Source: Whitmania pigra (Eukaryota; Annelida; Clitellata; Hirudinida; Haemopidae). Taken from it: a DNA stretch of 64,000 nucleotides. The notes below the pieces were generated by a model that was not told where the DNA came from, searched no databases, and saw nothing but the letters and a program-made list of their open reading frames with translations. Location: assembly GCA_021613335.1 (NCBI GenBank), contig JAJTWR010000248.1, positions 786,001 to 850,000 on the forward strand, written 5' to 3'. Shown here one piece after another: positions 27,101-39,400 of this stretch. The number at the start of each line of letters is the position of its first letter. Within the stretch, counting starts at the first letter, position 1. The position numbers and the translations under genes were made by a program.

Positions 27101-29866
27101 TTAGCTTATCTTATCTAGTTCGTGTATTTGGCCGATTTTTTTAGTGCCTTATGTATCCGAACAGGATGTGAAGACATACCCTACCCGAGGGCGCTCCCTG
27201 GCGGTTGTGAACACGACAAGTAAAGACTGTTGCTTTCATCGTCGTTCGCAGGCACGCAACCCTCTGAGATAACTCGTACTGAAATTAATATACAGTGGAA
27301 CCCAATCATCTCGACCTCGGTTAACTCGCCAAATCTATTAAGTCGACGTTTTTGAAGTTTTGAAACGCAAAATTCCTTCTTTGCCTTATCATTATCTCAT
27401 CGGTTATGTCGATGCTATTATGTCGCCGAACCATAATATCTCGAGCACAATAGAGGGTCAAATTCGCATCTTTACATCAGTTATCTCGATCCCTTAACTA
27501 ATCACCGATTTCGAAGCGAAACTGCCAAATCCCCACGTAGTTGCAGCATTTTCTCATCGGTTAAGTTGATTTTTTTATTTCGCCGAACCCAATTTACTCT
27601 TCTTGATTTTGTCTAAGGTGTAACACGCTCTTCTAGCTATTCTGTTTATTTTTTCGTTCTAAAAATGCCTGGAAATGTTAAGAGAAAATTGAATAATCAG
27701 GCATTAGAGAAAAAGTATGAAATCATACTGCGGCTAGAAAATAGAACAAAACCAGCAGACCTTAGTCATTAGCATGGCATTCCAGCAAATACCATTTCAG
27801 GATGGAAAAAAAGATGTTCCCGGTCTTAAGACCATTAAAATTTTTTTACCCCCACCTAACACAACAAGTAAGCTCTAACCAATGGACCAAGGAATAATTC
27901 AAGTGCTTAATAGTTTATGCTAAATGTTTATGCACCAATACCTGTTCCAAGAAGGCACAGTACACCCCTTTCCTTTTAGATGCAATGAATTTCTTGAGAT
28001 CAGCTTGGAGCGACGTAAAAAAGGAAACAATCTCGAACTGCTGGAGGCACTGCATCATTCAGGATATTTCCGATTGTGGGATTCAGGCACATGCCGTGCA
28101 TTCGTAGAATTGAGGGAAAAGTCAAGCTTTGCAGATGCTATCTTGGAAGAGGAGGCACAGGAGTTAGCCATCACTGTTCAGGAATTCCGAGATTACACAG
28201 ACATCGACAAAGACGTCGTTACTGATGGCGTGATCATCGATGAAGACATTGTATCAAGAATACAGTCAGCACAGGCAAGCATACCTGCATGACAAAGAAT
28301 ATGAAGAAGATGCGGACAAAGATTTGGAACCAATTCCCTCTGCCGGTGAGACGGTAAAAGTGCTTCAGAAAATGTGACGGTATGGTTCTTTTGTAAGAGA
28401 TGAAACTGTTTTGAACAACATCAATAATATTGAAGCCCTAGTTTTCATCAAACTGTTAAATGCAAAAAGCAACAAAACACTTTAGATTTTGTAAAGAAAC
28501 TATAATAACAGTGTTTTCAAAGCTGTGTCAGAACAAAACGACTCGCGAATTTTGACACTAAATATTTTTGTAAAAATGGACTATACCATTCACATGTTTG
28601 GGGTATTTTGTGATCGATCTTCGTCTTTGCAATATATGAAAAAAATAATTAGAAACTTTGTAATAATAACCGATAATTAGTATCGAGAATCGACGGTGGC
28701 TCTTATTGCATAATAACAATTAGCATTATTGTTGTTAGCAAACATGTATGTACGCATTGCTGTTACCAATATTAAATGTAAATGGCTGTTGTGTAAAAAA
28801 AAACATTAAAAACACGTGCATGCGCATTCTTATTTAATAACGTACATTATGTACATAAAGAAATTGCAAGCACTTGTTAATGTACAGTCGTCATATTGAT
28901 TTTCGGTTATCTCGATCATCGGTTATCTCGACGCTTTTTGGCAAACCGCTAGACCGGCGTCATAACTGGGTTCGACTGTATTTTGTTCATCAACATTGAA
29001 ATGATTGAAAAATTGATTTCTAATGCCAGCATGTTTGATTCGATAGCTACACAAAAGAGCTGTTCACATTCATCTACTACTATCATTATGTAAGCACGCG
29101 AATGAATACTAACTACAACAAGATCGCTTTCAGTGAGAAAGCAGTAAATACCGTACATACCGGAGAGGGTAGCAATTACTGAGACTACTATCATAAAAAC
29201 TGCAGATGCCTCCATAATTTTGTCGCAGACAATATTGACATTCAAACCATGATGTCCATACATGGATAGGAAGAAGTCAGGAGTTGCCTTGATAGAAATC
29301 CCGAAACCCATCATTACGACGCCGGCTATCTGAAATTTAAATTAAAAGTAACATTTTTAATAAATTAAAATTAATTATTATTTGGTGTTACAACACTCCA
29401 GAACTTCGAAGGAATTCTGGAAACCGTCCGCTCTTATAAACTAAGAGGGAATTTGAGTTTCAATTACTAATATCTAAACAATTGAATAAATCACTATTTT
29501 TAGAGCTTTAATTTATTTTGGAGTATTAAAACTTGTCCAGTGTATTACAAAGATTGCTTCAATTTATCTAGATCGCAACTAGAAAAGCATAATAAGTGTA
29601 TGAAAATTTATCAGATTAAATTCTTCAGTATCAATTATTGCGTTTATTATTTTCTACAAAGTTACATTTATCTGAATATTGTTTCATGAGTTTCCAACGT
29701 AAAACAGGTTACATCACTAAATGAGGATAAATCAATCACAAGCATAATGAGTAAATAATTAAAGCATCAATAAATATTAACAACTTTAATTACTAACCAC
29801 GTAGAGCAGGTTCACAAAAACGCCAGTGGTTTTTGTGAAATTCTTCTCAAACGGTTTTTGACACAT
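24141..29866 (-). CDS. Tetraspanin
   Basis: Eight exons in coding order: 29798-29866 (ATG), 29120-29329, 26980-27054, 26815-26869, 25436-25518, 24782-24982, 24446-24529 and 24141-24206 (TAA), 280 aa. TM1 is VFVNLLYVIAGVVMMGFGI, TM2 is VFMIVVSVIATLSGMYGIY and TM3 is MQMFLIVLNIVLIIFAATY. TM4 spans IAPILIMFE and IGLAFLALKF. The large extracellular loop has the signature CCG (TTCCGIDGP), then SCC, KC and QGC, with the WAATQL segment before it. Tetraspanins organise membrane microdomains by pairing with partner receptors. The exon 2 donor is gttgta. It is needed to keep frame, and it gives GMYGIYCFLTES where most family members have GxxGCCGAxxEN: Gly and Glu spacing is kept but the Cys-Cys-Gly is IYC. 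Introns contain one hAT and one Tigger-like element. The subfamily is unresolved. Confidence 0.9.
25025..25167. repeat. 28-bp tandem repeat, about 4.5 copies, tetraspanin intron
   Basis: Units of the form TTGTATATTGACTTGTTTAC plus AAACAATG are repeated with a few substitutions. Confidence 0.85.
25848..26571. mobile_element. Non-autonomous hAT DNA transposon (724 bp) in tetraspanin intron
   Basis: The left end begins CAGGGGTTCTCTATC. The right end, read inward on the minus strand, begins CAAGGGTTCTCAACC and continues with CCGCACCCCT motifs. The terminal inverted repeats match at 10 of 11 positions. The element is flanked by an 8-bp target duplication, GTCAACAG (25840-25847) and GTCTACAG (26572-26579), 7 of 8 identical. 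Termini of this type and 8-bp duplications are diagnostic of hAT elements. It has no transposase remnant that I can see. A TTAGGGTTAGGG-like patch lies inside at about 26064-26100. Confidence 0.9.
27178..27278 (-). mobile_element. tRNA-derived SINE (family A), copy 3
   Basis: On the minus strand it reads AGAGGGTTGCGTGCCTGCG, then CTTGTCGTGTTCACAACC and later CGCCCTCGGGTAGGG, in the family A order. It sits 14 bp left of the Tigger-like element's target site. Confidence 0.5.
27665..27826 (+). pseudogene. pogo/Tigger transposase N-terminal HTH fragment
   Basis: From ATG it reads MPGNVKRKLNNQALEKKYEI, then ILRLENRTKPADLSH, a TAG stop, and HGIPANTISGWKKRC. The order K-RK.L....K..I...LE, A.L, .GIP..TIS.W.K is the Psq/CENP-B-type helix-turn-helix that binds Tigger ends. 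The in-frame stop and loss of the downstream catalytic region make it non-functional. Confidence 0.8.
27924..28375 (+). pseudogene. pogo/Tigger transposase C-terminal fragment
   Basis: An open frame of 122 codons ends at 28292 and includes LLEALHHSGYFRLWDSGTC and FRDYTDIDKDVVTDGVIIDE. A shifted frame then continues with EEDADKDLEPIPSAGETVKV and LQKM. Acidic 'ee.d.d...P...ea...l..l' tails are typical C-termini of Tigger/jerky transposases. It lies inside the bounded element, downstream of the HTH fragment and in the same orientation, so I read it as the transposase tail with the catalytic core deleted. The family match of the upstream part is weaker. Confidence 0.6.
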
Positions 29867-30494
29867 AGCTGGCCAAGATGTAAAGTAAAGTGTTTAAAAT
29901 TGTAAGCAAACCAAAATTTTATGGCATTTTAATCACTCCTATCCTTTATCGATGATGAGCATTTAAATAATTGGAAAATAGACAAAATCCGACGCTTGAG
30001 TTCGGCAACTTGTCATCGATTTACTCGACTCGAACCTTTTAATAGCAGTCACAGCTCACGCGCTATTATTGCATCTGCCAAAATTATTTACATTTTCACC
30101 ACAAATTTGATGAAATTTGTGCTAAGCCGGGATGTGCCTTCGTGTGTGAAACTATTTTATGAAACTCTTTGAATAAGGTCATTGCTAATTATTAAATATT
30201 GCTTAATTATTAAATATTTCATCAAAAGATAAGTTATGAATTTGAATCATTGAACAAAATAATAGCAGAGTTCCTAAATGTGAAAAGTTAAATAATTATT
30301 ATATCTGCAACATCTGAAGCATAAGTAAATATAAGTTTAGATGGCTTCCTCAAAAGAAAATTCAACTAATAAAAAATTAATTTCAATTTATTTGAATTTT
30401 AAACGAGCAATTTTGATATTTAATTTAATAATTTGTTATCGCTTTAATAATAAATGATAAAATGAAAATAGATGTTACATCACAGGTATTAGGC

Positions 30495-30555
30495 AAACGA
30501 CGTCCCGAACTTTTGATAGGCCGATTAAGCGCCATTCTAACCACTTAGTTATGAG
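30495..30555 (-). mobile_element. tRNA-derived SINE-like fragment (family B)
   Basis: On the minus strand it reads CATAACTAAGTGGTTAGAAT, then GGCGCTTAATCGGCC, then AGTTCGGGACG. This resembles a tRNA A box followed by a B box at roughly tRNA spacing. Similar heads (GTCCGYTGCATARCT) occur at 56367 and 58508. No tRNA stem structure is preserved. Confidence 0.4.
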
Positions 30556-33059
30556 AGGTAATGTTTTTATAGGAAGAAGAGGCAATTGATATATTGTATC
30601 ATTATATGATATGTTTCTCCTCATATGATAACGAGTCATAAAATGTCATACTGCGACATTTGCTCACCACAATGCTCAGACTCGAAATTACCGGTTACCA
30701 AATCTTGCAGCTTTTTTGTCTGCTCATTTTCTTTATCCCCCGAATTTTGGCTAGAATTAGAAAAGGTCATATCAAGTTATGCGAGGGGTTTCTCCCTTGG
30801 AAAAGCTGAAATGACGCCTCCTCCCAATCCTGAACTGGCCTTGAAATTGGAACATAAGTCTCTATAACCAAATTAGAGTTCGCTATTAATATCTGAACTT
30901 ACCTATTTAATGATTCTTCATTATGGCTAAACTCCTTAACCACTCGCCTGAAAGCATTACGACCACGTTCACTCAAAATACTGGGCGAGCACTAAGGCAC
31001 CTCCCCTCATGAAGCATTATTATCAACATCTCTTCTCATTCTGTCAACAACAAAAACAACACACAACCAATAAATCACAACTCAGAATAAAACAACGACA
31101 CCCGCTACTTACGGCGTTTAATATTTCTGGAGGATGCCGAACATTTTTACAATCCTCTCCTCAGGAGTCAGAAATTTCGCAAGCGAAACGAGAACGAAAG
31201 AAGAAAAACAAGTCATAAGATGATCTCTGCAGATATCCGTCGTCCAGATGAGGACAGCAGAGGCCAAGTCTTCTCTGTGCTTATGACAATCCCACACCTC
31301 CAACGTTATACAAGCAACTCACGAGGTCAAAGGTCATGACCATGTGCAGTAAATGGTAGAGGATTAGAGCTTTCCCAGGATTCCAGATGCAAGTACGTCG
31401 GAGAAACATGGATTCGAAAATTGTTACCTGTTAACAATTGGTTACAAGTTAACATACATACATACAACGACGAAGAGGCTCTGTTAGAATGGGAGATGAA
31501 AACTGCAATGGCGGATGTGTAAGATGATGATGATGATGATTACGCCATCATCATGTTTTAAAACCCAGCATCGCACGTCACAACACGAATGAAGCTGAAG
31601 CAAAGTCTCTGGTTGTATGAATATGAACATCATAATCATCATCATTATCATATTTACCCATTCCATTCATCCATGCATTCCCATCAGGTCAGCACTTCCC
31701 CTTTAATAGGTCGTCTGTACAATTAAATGGCCTCTTAACCAATCAATCACTCAATTTCTTAATTAACTTGTCAATGATTTAAAATTAAATAAATTCAACA
31801 GCATCTGTTGAACAAAATGGGCAACAGGGAAAACCTGGTGATGATGATAGTGATATCAGCGGCGGTGGTGATGACGATCTCAAGTTGGCCCCAAGTTACA
31901 AGTTTACAAAAAACCAGGTGAACACAGGAAGGTTGAACTTTGAACATGAGACTGCCATTGAAATTATTAAACAAATTATCGTCCAATTAAACAAATAATG
32001 AATTCATTAATCCCATCAACAAAGCAAACTTGCAATGACTATTAATGACGCTGGCAATGAATGTAGTGACGACGACGATTATGATGGTTACGATCTTTAT
32101 GGAAATATCAAGGGCCTAAAAAATAATCAAAAAGACCCTTGAAAAAATGCTCACTCGAAATTTTGATCTGATGCAACTTGAAAAAATGTTGAAAAGAAAA
32201 TATTTAAAGTGTTTAAAAATCATTGTCTGCCATCTTTGCACTTGTACAATGATACCACCATTGATACCATTTATGATAGACATCAATTATCATGGATTAT
32301 CATTACTCATCACATATTATCACCACATGTCATATATTATTATTGACACTATTTATTATCTTACAACCCCCTAAATGCAATTTCATGGACTTTCCAATTC
32401 AACAAAAATTGATTCAACAGTATTAACTGAGACACCTGATTTAAAATGATTAAAAAAGTAGACTGTTTAATTAAAACACAGGTAGGTCTAAAAGATACTC
32501 ATACTTATTGTAAGACTCAATCACAAAGGTGGTGCTAAACTTATAGAGGAATATCATTGCTAAGTGGGCTTGAGAAAATGAATGGACTTTAGATGAGCAA
32601 ATGATGGTCGAATGAATGAATTAACATAATATTGTTAATACAATTTTACCTAACTTCATTAGCTGCAAGCCATTAAAAATAGAAAATCTCAAACAGCCAT
32701 ATCAGAACACATCAAAGCAACTTGGGGTTACGTTTCAAAAGAACAAAACATCGACCTACTTTTACAACATGCTTCGGTGACTCATCGATCATCACGCATA
32801 CAAAAATACAAGCCTCGCATCTCCAAAACAAAAATATACACTCGTACAAAGAAACGACTAATGATGCAAAATATCTCCAAGCCACAAACACTGATGCAAG
32901 TAATAATGCCACAGCACAAAATGCGTCAATACAACCATGCCAGCTTCGGCCAATCAGGTCACTGCTGTTGAAGCGGGTTGTGAGAATCAGATGAAATTGG
33001 GTCAAGTCATGGCCGCCACCTTGACATTATCAGCACATTATCATAATTTCCACAAGTAC

Positions 33060-33065
33060 TTTATT
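33060..33065 (-). promoter_or_regulatory. Candidate CLASP polyadenylation signal (AATAAA on minus)
   Basis: TTTATT on the plus strand is AATAAA on the minus strand. It lies about 100 bp downstream of the CLASP stop codon at 33165-33167, a usual distance for a short 3' UTR. Confidence 0.45.
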
Positions 33066-33164
33066 TTCTATACAATGACATCACCAGATTTGTCATAATC
33101 AGCAACGCAATCAACATTTCACACCATAACAACAGTCTCGCGGATTCTCGGGTTCAAAAGGTCA

Positions 33165-36100
33165 TCATCGTGATGTCGCTCCTGCCACGTTCTCCTTGTG
33201 TACTAGCGCCCTCTTTATGTACAGGTTCAGCAGCTTCAACTGAAGGCAGTAATAATAATAATTTATTATTAATAATCAGTGGTAATTGACAATAGTAATT
33301 AAACATAATAGTACAAAGTTCTATTAACTATATTGCATTAATGACATGGACAGAATATTAATTAATAATACTGATGACAATGACAGGAATATGATTAATA
33401 CAATAATAAAGGATTTACAATATATAATAATAATAATAATATCATAATAAGATAAACAATAACAACAACAGCTGAAGTAACCCATCCTGCTGAACAACAA
33501 CAACAGCAGCAGCAATGGCAACAATAATCAGTTGAAACAATAACAAGCACTGACCTTGCTGTTCGACATATCCTTCAGGTATGGCTTGAGTTCGTCTCCC
33601 ACGAGGAGATATATCCTCACCAAGGTGAAGACGCTGTCCTTCCTTATTGCACTCATGCTGTCCTCGTAACCCTGGTGATGATGATGATGATTGTAGCAAC
33701 AACGACAATAACAACATGGTGATAACGATTTTTAGTTTTATCGCATCGGCCTATGACCGAGCAGAATTTCAAGACAACAGCAATAGTAATTAGGCAGACA
33801 TGAGCCACAACAACAATTATGACAACATGTCAAGAATGCATGTGCATGACTTTGTATAAGAATTTAATATTTAAAAAAATCAAATTAAAAAGTAAAATGA
33901 TGCAAGCAAGTATATGTCAAAACTTGTCCAAGAATTAAAAAAAACAAATTCAAAATCATAGGGAACCAATCATCCCTCACCTTGAGGATGCCCGGAATGA
34001 TGACGGGCAGAAGGTCTCTCATCTGTTGGACATCCGTGACGGTTTCGACGATGCTCAGTTGGATCCTGAATGCCAGGAGTCTCGTCAGAGGGTCGTTGCC
34101 TGTGATGAAGGGCAGTATGATGGGGACCGACACGTGCACAGGAAAGAGGGAGGCTATGACCAGGGCGCTGTCCTGGGCTGTTGCTGCCACCTTAGATGGC
34201 GAATGATTATTGAATCGTCAGCTTAATATTCAACTAGTAATGTTATATTTAATTACGTGATAACTTGAGTCGCTTACCGCTTGTGACGGATCCTTCCTGG
34301 CCTCAATGACGCTCGACAGGATGAGTTCCTCGTGGTTGACGAAGCGCGACATGTGGTTGTAAACCAGCTCCACTATGACCTTCAGCGCCATCTCCCTTAT
34401 GACCTCCTGAAAAATCACCAGCACCATCATCAAACAGTCATCCTTAACTCCAAAACCACCACCATCATCACCATGACAACCACTACTATCATTAACCAAA
34501 TCATTAAGTGGAGTTAATCTGATGAAAGATAATGAAATCAATAAGGTCAAAGGTCAAAGAACAAAAGCTCTTACGAGGTCGTTCTTGAGGATGTCAAGGA
34601 GGAGCATGAGGATGGTCTTGGAGTGGTGGTCCCAGACCGCAGTGCTGTCCTTGTTCCTGGCGATGATGATCAGGTGCACCAACTTGTACTTTCTCTCCTC
34701 CACTCTGGAAATTATCAACAAACCAACCAGTCAACAGCTGACATTTTGACTATTATCATTACCTTTGATTAATCATCATAGTCATCATCACATGGTATAT
34801 ACAAATTATTTATTTTCATCATCACACAAGGTTTAGGACCATCGGATGTCAGACATAGCAATAAGCACCAAACACATCACAATCATTGTCCACTTTACTG
34901 CAATCATATGTACCTCTCGTTCTTATAGGCAAGCTCCTGTATGATCATGTCAATCTCGTCAGGCTTTGGACACTCTAGGTACTCGTCATCGTCCTCATCA
35001 TCAACTCGTTCCATTGCCGTCATGTCTGCATTGTGGAAGCTGAAGGCTGCAGGTGAAGTGATGAATGAATGAATGTTTAAACTGATAATATGGTTCACAG
35101 TAGAAATAATAATAATAATAATAATACAAAATTTGTGAAAAGTAGTTAAATAATTAAATAAGGTGATGATATATATCGTAGTAGAAACACTAATAGCAAT
35201 AACAATAGTTGTTGAATAATTAAATAATTAAAGCGTGAAGCACATGACCATAGTAGAAATAATAACTGTTTATGTTATGTAATATTGGTAACGATAAAAT
35301 CAACAACCAATGGCTAAACCATATTGAATAAGTTATTGGTTGTCTTAATATAATTAATATTATTCTTATAATAATCAAGACGAGCTGAGGTGAACAACCT
35401 TCGCTGAATATGTCCTTGTCGACCGATAGTAAACTCTTGCTTATGGTAAAATCGTGGGCACCATTGAGCATCATCTGACAAGCATAACAAAATCAATTAC
35501 AGAACATTCAAACAATTATGATAATATTAGCAATAAGTTAAACAATATAACTGTAATAATAGCATTCAGCAACAACATTTATAAATCAAGAATAAACAAA
35601 TCAACTTCTGCAGAAAGCACAAATCCTTTAGCATAACAAACACACAAACACTCACCTCATCATCTTCGAGGTCCCTCTTGGGAGAGTTTGAAATCCTGCT
35701 GCTGTTGAAAGCATCGAGGAGGGGCCTGTTGCCGAGTTGGACCATCGGGTGCGATGACCCGTGCACCCGTTTTTGTGTCGTCAATGGCGACGTGGTACTG
35801 TTGATGTCGTCGGAGAACATCGGGTTGATGTTCTCAGAGTCCGAGGTGTTCAGTCTCACAGGAAGTCTAGATTAGATGGTTGTCAGGATAATTGGTATTA
35901 AATTGATAACTTTAATTGAGTAGTTTAACCAAACATTAATGAGCAACCAAAAATCATAGTTACTTGGAACTGATTTTAATTTAACCGATACAACAACACC
36001 GTTGGACAAATCACCAATTACCCAATCTCCCCATTCACAGCAAATCACTGACCTCGAAGACGGCGACTTCTGCCGCCCGTCGAACATGTTCGGCGATGGT

Positions 36101-36455
36101 GACGGAGATGGAATGATGCTCGGAGAGGAGGATGCACAATCGTCATCATTGAACGAACAGCTGTTCTCCTGGAGGATGCGATTGCCACTGTCCTGGAAAG
36201 AGAGAATGCGACGATGAATTTAGCAAACAAATAAATATTGTCAAAAAATGATAACATAAAATAAATATATAATTTCATTAATCAAAATAGTAGCAGACAA
36301 ATGATCTTCATCAACATTATTGCTTTGATAACTTGCATTAATTTTTATAAAAAAATAATGACAAAAATTAATTAGTGATACAGTTTAATTGTTTATTTCT
36401 TATAAATAATAAAAACTATGAAAGAACAAAAATATGTTCATGGATACCAAATAAT

Positions 36456-36492
<37 letters not shown>

Positions 36493-39400
36493 GACATCAA
36501 TAAATAATAACAAACAAAGCACCTGGAAAGACTTGGGCAGGGCATCGAGCATGGAGCGGAAGACTTCCTGATTGAGTCGATAAAGTCGGACGAACACGAT
36601 GGTGGATGCCTGCAAAACAACATAACGTAAAACATATACATAACATAAACAACATTACAAGATATAAAACATGTACAAATACAATGTAACAAGATTCAAA
36701 TTATACTTATACGATGTAACAAGATACAAACATATGCAAAGATGGATTGCAAAAGATCCTAGAGTAAAATAACAAGATAAAGATCAGTGCCTCGGACGAA
36801 ACACAAGGGTCGCTGGCTCACCTTTCTGACTTCCGGACTCTTCGGTTCAGTGGAGCAGGTGATGATCCTCGTAATGGCCAGTTTGACATCGCTGCTGCTG
36901 ATGAGGTCGTCTGCTTCCATCATCAAGGTGAGCTCGTGCAGGTAGCCGAGCACGGACAGTTTGACACCGATGGTGGCGTTCTTCATCTGGTCCACCATGA
37001 ACTTTGTCAGCACTTGGAACTGTGCCCTCGCTGGGAAGAAGACCCTGTAAAGGCAGATGAAGTCAGTTACTTGTCATCAATGTAAACGTTCGTTAAATTA
37101 TTAACAAATTATAAGCAAATAAATAAATAATAACACTTTCGAAAAACAACGTCTAAGCGCAAGCAGGTAACCGTTGGCGTCAAGCCAATGCATTATCTGT
37201 TGACATTACCTGATGTTGTCGAGAACTTTTTGTATCTTCGTCTGGATGAGTGGAGTCGTTTCAGAGCCCAGCTTGTTGAGTAGCATGGGTAGGCAGCTAC
37301 CCACCCAATGACCTGTCAAGCAAAATGAGGCACCGGTAAAGACCTTAGACATCAAGTCTGAAGTTGCCAACATCAACATACTTATTTTTTGGCATGTCAT
37401 GCAAAGACATACCAATATGGAAAATCAAAATAGCCCACACATTAATCTTAATATTTATGACTATATTATTAAGATATTATTAATATCTTACTATTATATT
37501 TTTAATGTCTTACTGCTGCATTGTTAATACCTTTATTATATTCATTACAGAGTCTAAAAGCCTAATCAACAATTCCACACTAGACCAATGAAGCTCACCC
37601 AGTTCGTTTTTGTGTGAGGAGATGAAGTGGACGAGGGTGTCCAAGAAGACGGAGAAAACCTTCGGGTTTTGGTCGAAGAAGAGGCGGTCAAATAAATCGG
37701 TCACTTTCCTCACCTCCTGACAACTGAAAACAACAACATGGAGAACAAATCAACAACAACAACAACATGGAGAACAGATCAATGTCAACAATGATGTCAG
37801 ATGAGTGATCCAAATGTGGTAGATTTAGTACTAGTAATTGTAGATCACATTTGTTACACGATGAGGATGGAGTACCCACTGAAGGTCAGAAAAAGAGATG
37901 CCGATTAAATGTGAAAGTCTTAACCTTTACACAACATGTAAGCATGAATGGGCACTGAAGTAGATGAAAAGATAGATAGATGAATGACTAAGAACGGCCA
38001 ACAATGATCATGACTACCCTATAATAATGATAATGGCATCTGCATCCTTCAAGTCTCAGCTCTCCGGGTACAATAAATAAATAAATACCTGAGTTGTTTG
38101 TGGTTTTGAAGAAAACTCTGCAGGCACAGGAGGGAATCCCGCCTTTCAATCCAAGATCCACTCAGAAGACTGTTTATCATCACTGACACATCCTGATTGA
38201 GGATGACGTCATCATTATCATCATTTATTATTATTATTATTATTATTATTATAACATCATCCGAGAGTGACTACTGACATTCACCATAACTTAATCAAAA
38301 TTAAATCGTGGGTCACATAGTCAAAAGTCGACATCAAGTTTTGTTGACACAAAAACACATCTTTGCGTTGTTGAAGAACATTTCAAAGCCTCATTGAATT
38401 AATTAATATCACACATTAGTCATTCATCTTTTATCATTAATAATAAGTTATTAAGCCAACATGTAAAAAAAAAGTAAAATTTAACAATCACATTCAATCC
38501 CTAGCTACTTAGATAGTCACATTAAAGTTCATTATGTTAATGAGCCTGACCTCTCCACTGAAGGACTTTCCTGAATTGTCCGAACAAAGACTCGAAGTTT
38601 CACTTCCAGCCTCCTCCCCAACGCTCGCCTCCGAACCGTTGCTTTCCAATCGACGAGGTTTTGAGATGTTCACAGATCTCCTCTGTTACGGATGAATGGA
38701 CGAATGTTATGGATGGATGGATAAATGTTTTAGATGATTGTATAAGAAATGACATTATGATTGTTAAATTCACAGTAGAATTAACATCTCTCATGATGAT
38801 TCTGTGTAGAGATATTATTTTTAAGTATTTTATTGAATCAAACAAACAAGCCACTAAATACACAGAAATAAAAGCAAAAGCACTAAATAAATTCAAATAA
38901 ATTCAAAAGGCCAGCCTTAGGAAACACATGCTTCCAGTGTTGGACTGACCCTAAAAGTAGCTGTATATAAAATCATAAGCTATATACTTCCACTCAGTAA
39001 ATATTGTTTGCATGACATTTTGAATAATAAATAAAGTAATTTGAAAAGTCATGAGTTTAACTGAATTAGATCCTTGATATATGAAGGTATGGAATAATAA
39101 AGTCTTGGACCATAACATTGAATTGATTATAATTTGAAACTTGACCTAGAAAAAGAAGGCCTATATTCATGTGTGTTACGTGGAAAGTGTGAATGATTGT
39201 TGTAGTTATTGCTTGCTATGAAAAAACAAGAGAATATTTTGTCGTGTGTATATATATATATACATATCAGTATGTATTGAAATCATATAAATACATGAAA
39301 GCAGCAATTTGTAAATTACGAATTTGTGATATCTTTAACAAACTATTGTTTGCGTTAAATCTTCTTACAAACATATCAAATATAATGACAATCAGTTTTA

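Larger units (their letters stand above)
27294..28978 (+). mobile_element. Internally deleted pogo/Tigger-type DNA transposon (1,685 bp) in tetraspanin intron
   Basis: The left end is CAGTGGAACCCAATCAT. The right end, read inward on the minus strand, is CAGTCGAACCCAGTTAT, and TA dinucleotides flank both ends (27292-27293 and 28979-28980). These terminal repeats and TA target sites are those of the pogo/Tigger branch of Tc1/mariner. Inside are an N-terminal transposase HTH segment and a C-terminal segment, listed separately. There is no room for a full DDE catalytic domain. Degenerate copies of CGGTTATCTCGA recur below both ends, which is possible transposase-binding structure. Confidence 0.9.
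29867..33164. other. Intergenic region between tetraspanin 5' end and CLASP 3' end
   Basis: About 3.3 kb that should contain the tetraspanin promoter (near 29.9-30.2 kb; no clear TATA box) and the CLASP 3' UTR. A SINE-like fragment lies at about 30495-30555. Several short frames are open (30625-30867, 31118-31303, and overlapping frames on both strands at 32712-33005), but none resembles a known protein and none has convincing exon boundaries. Confidence 0.55.

Noticed and set aside
27924..28292. 122-codon plus-strand frame as an independent gene
   Set aside because: It lies wholly within a transposon with defined TA sites, downstream of a transposase HTH fragment.
27055..29119. A missing tetraspanin microexon encoding a CCGA motif
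   Set aside because: No such motif was found on the minus strand. Using the gttgta donor at 29119 restores frame and gives a total coding length divisible by three.
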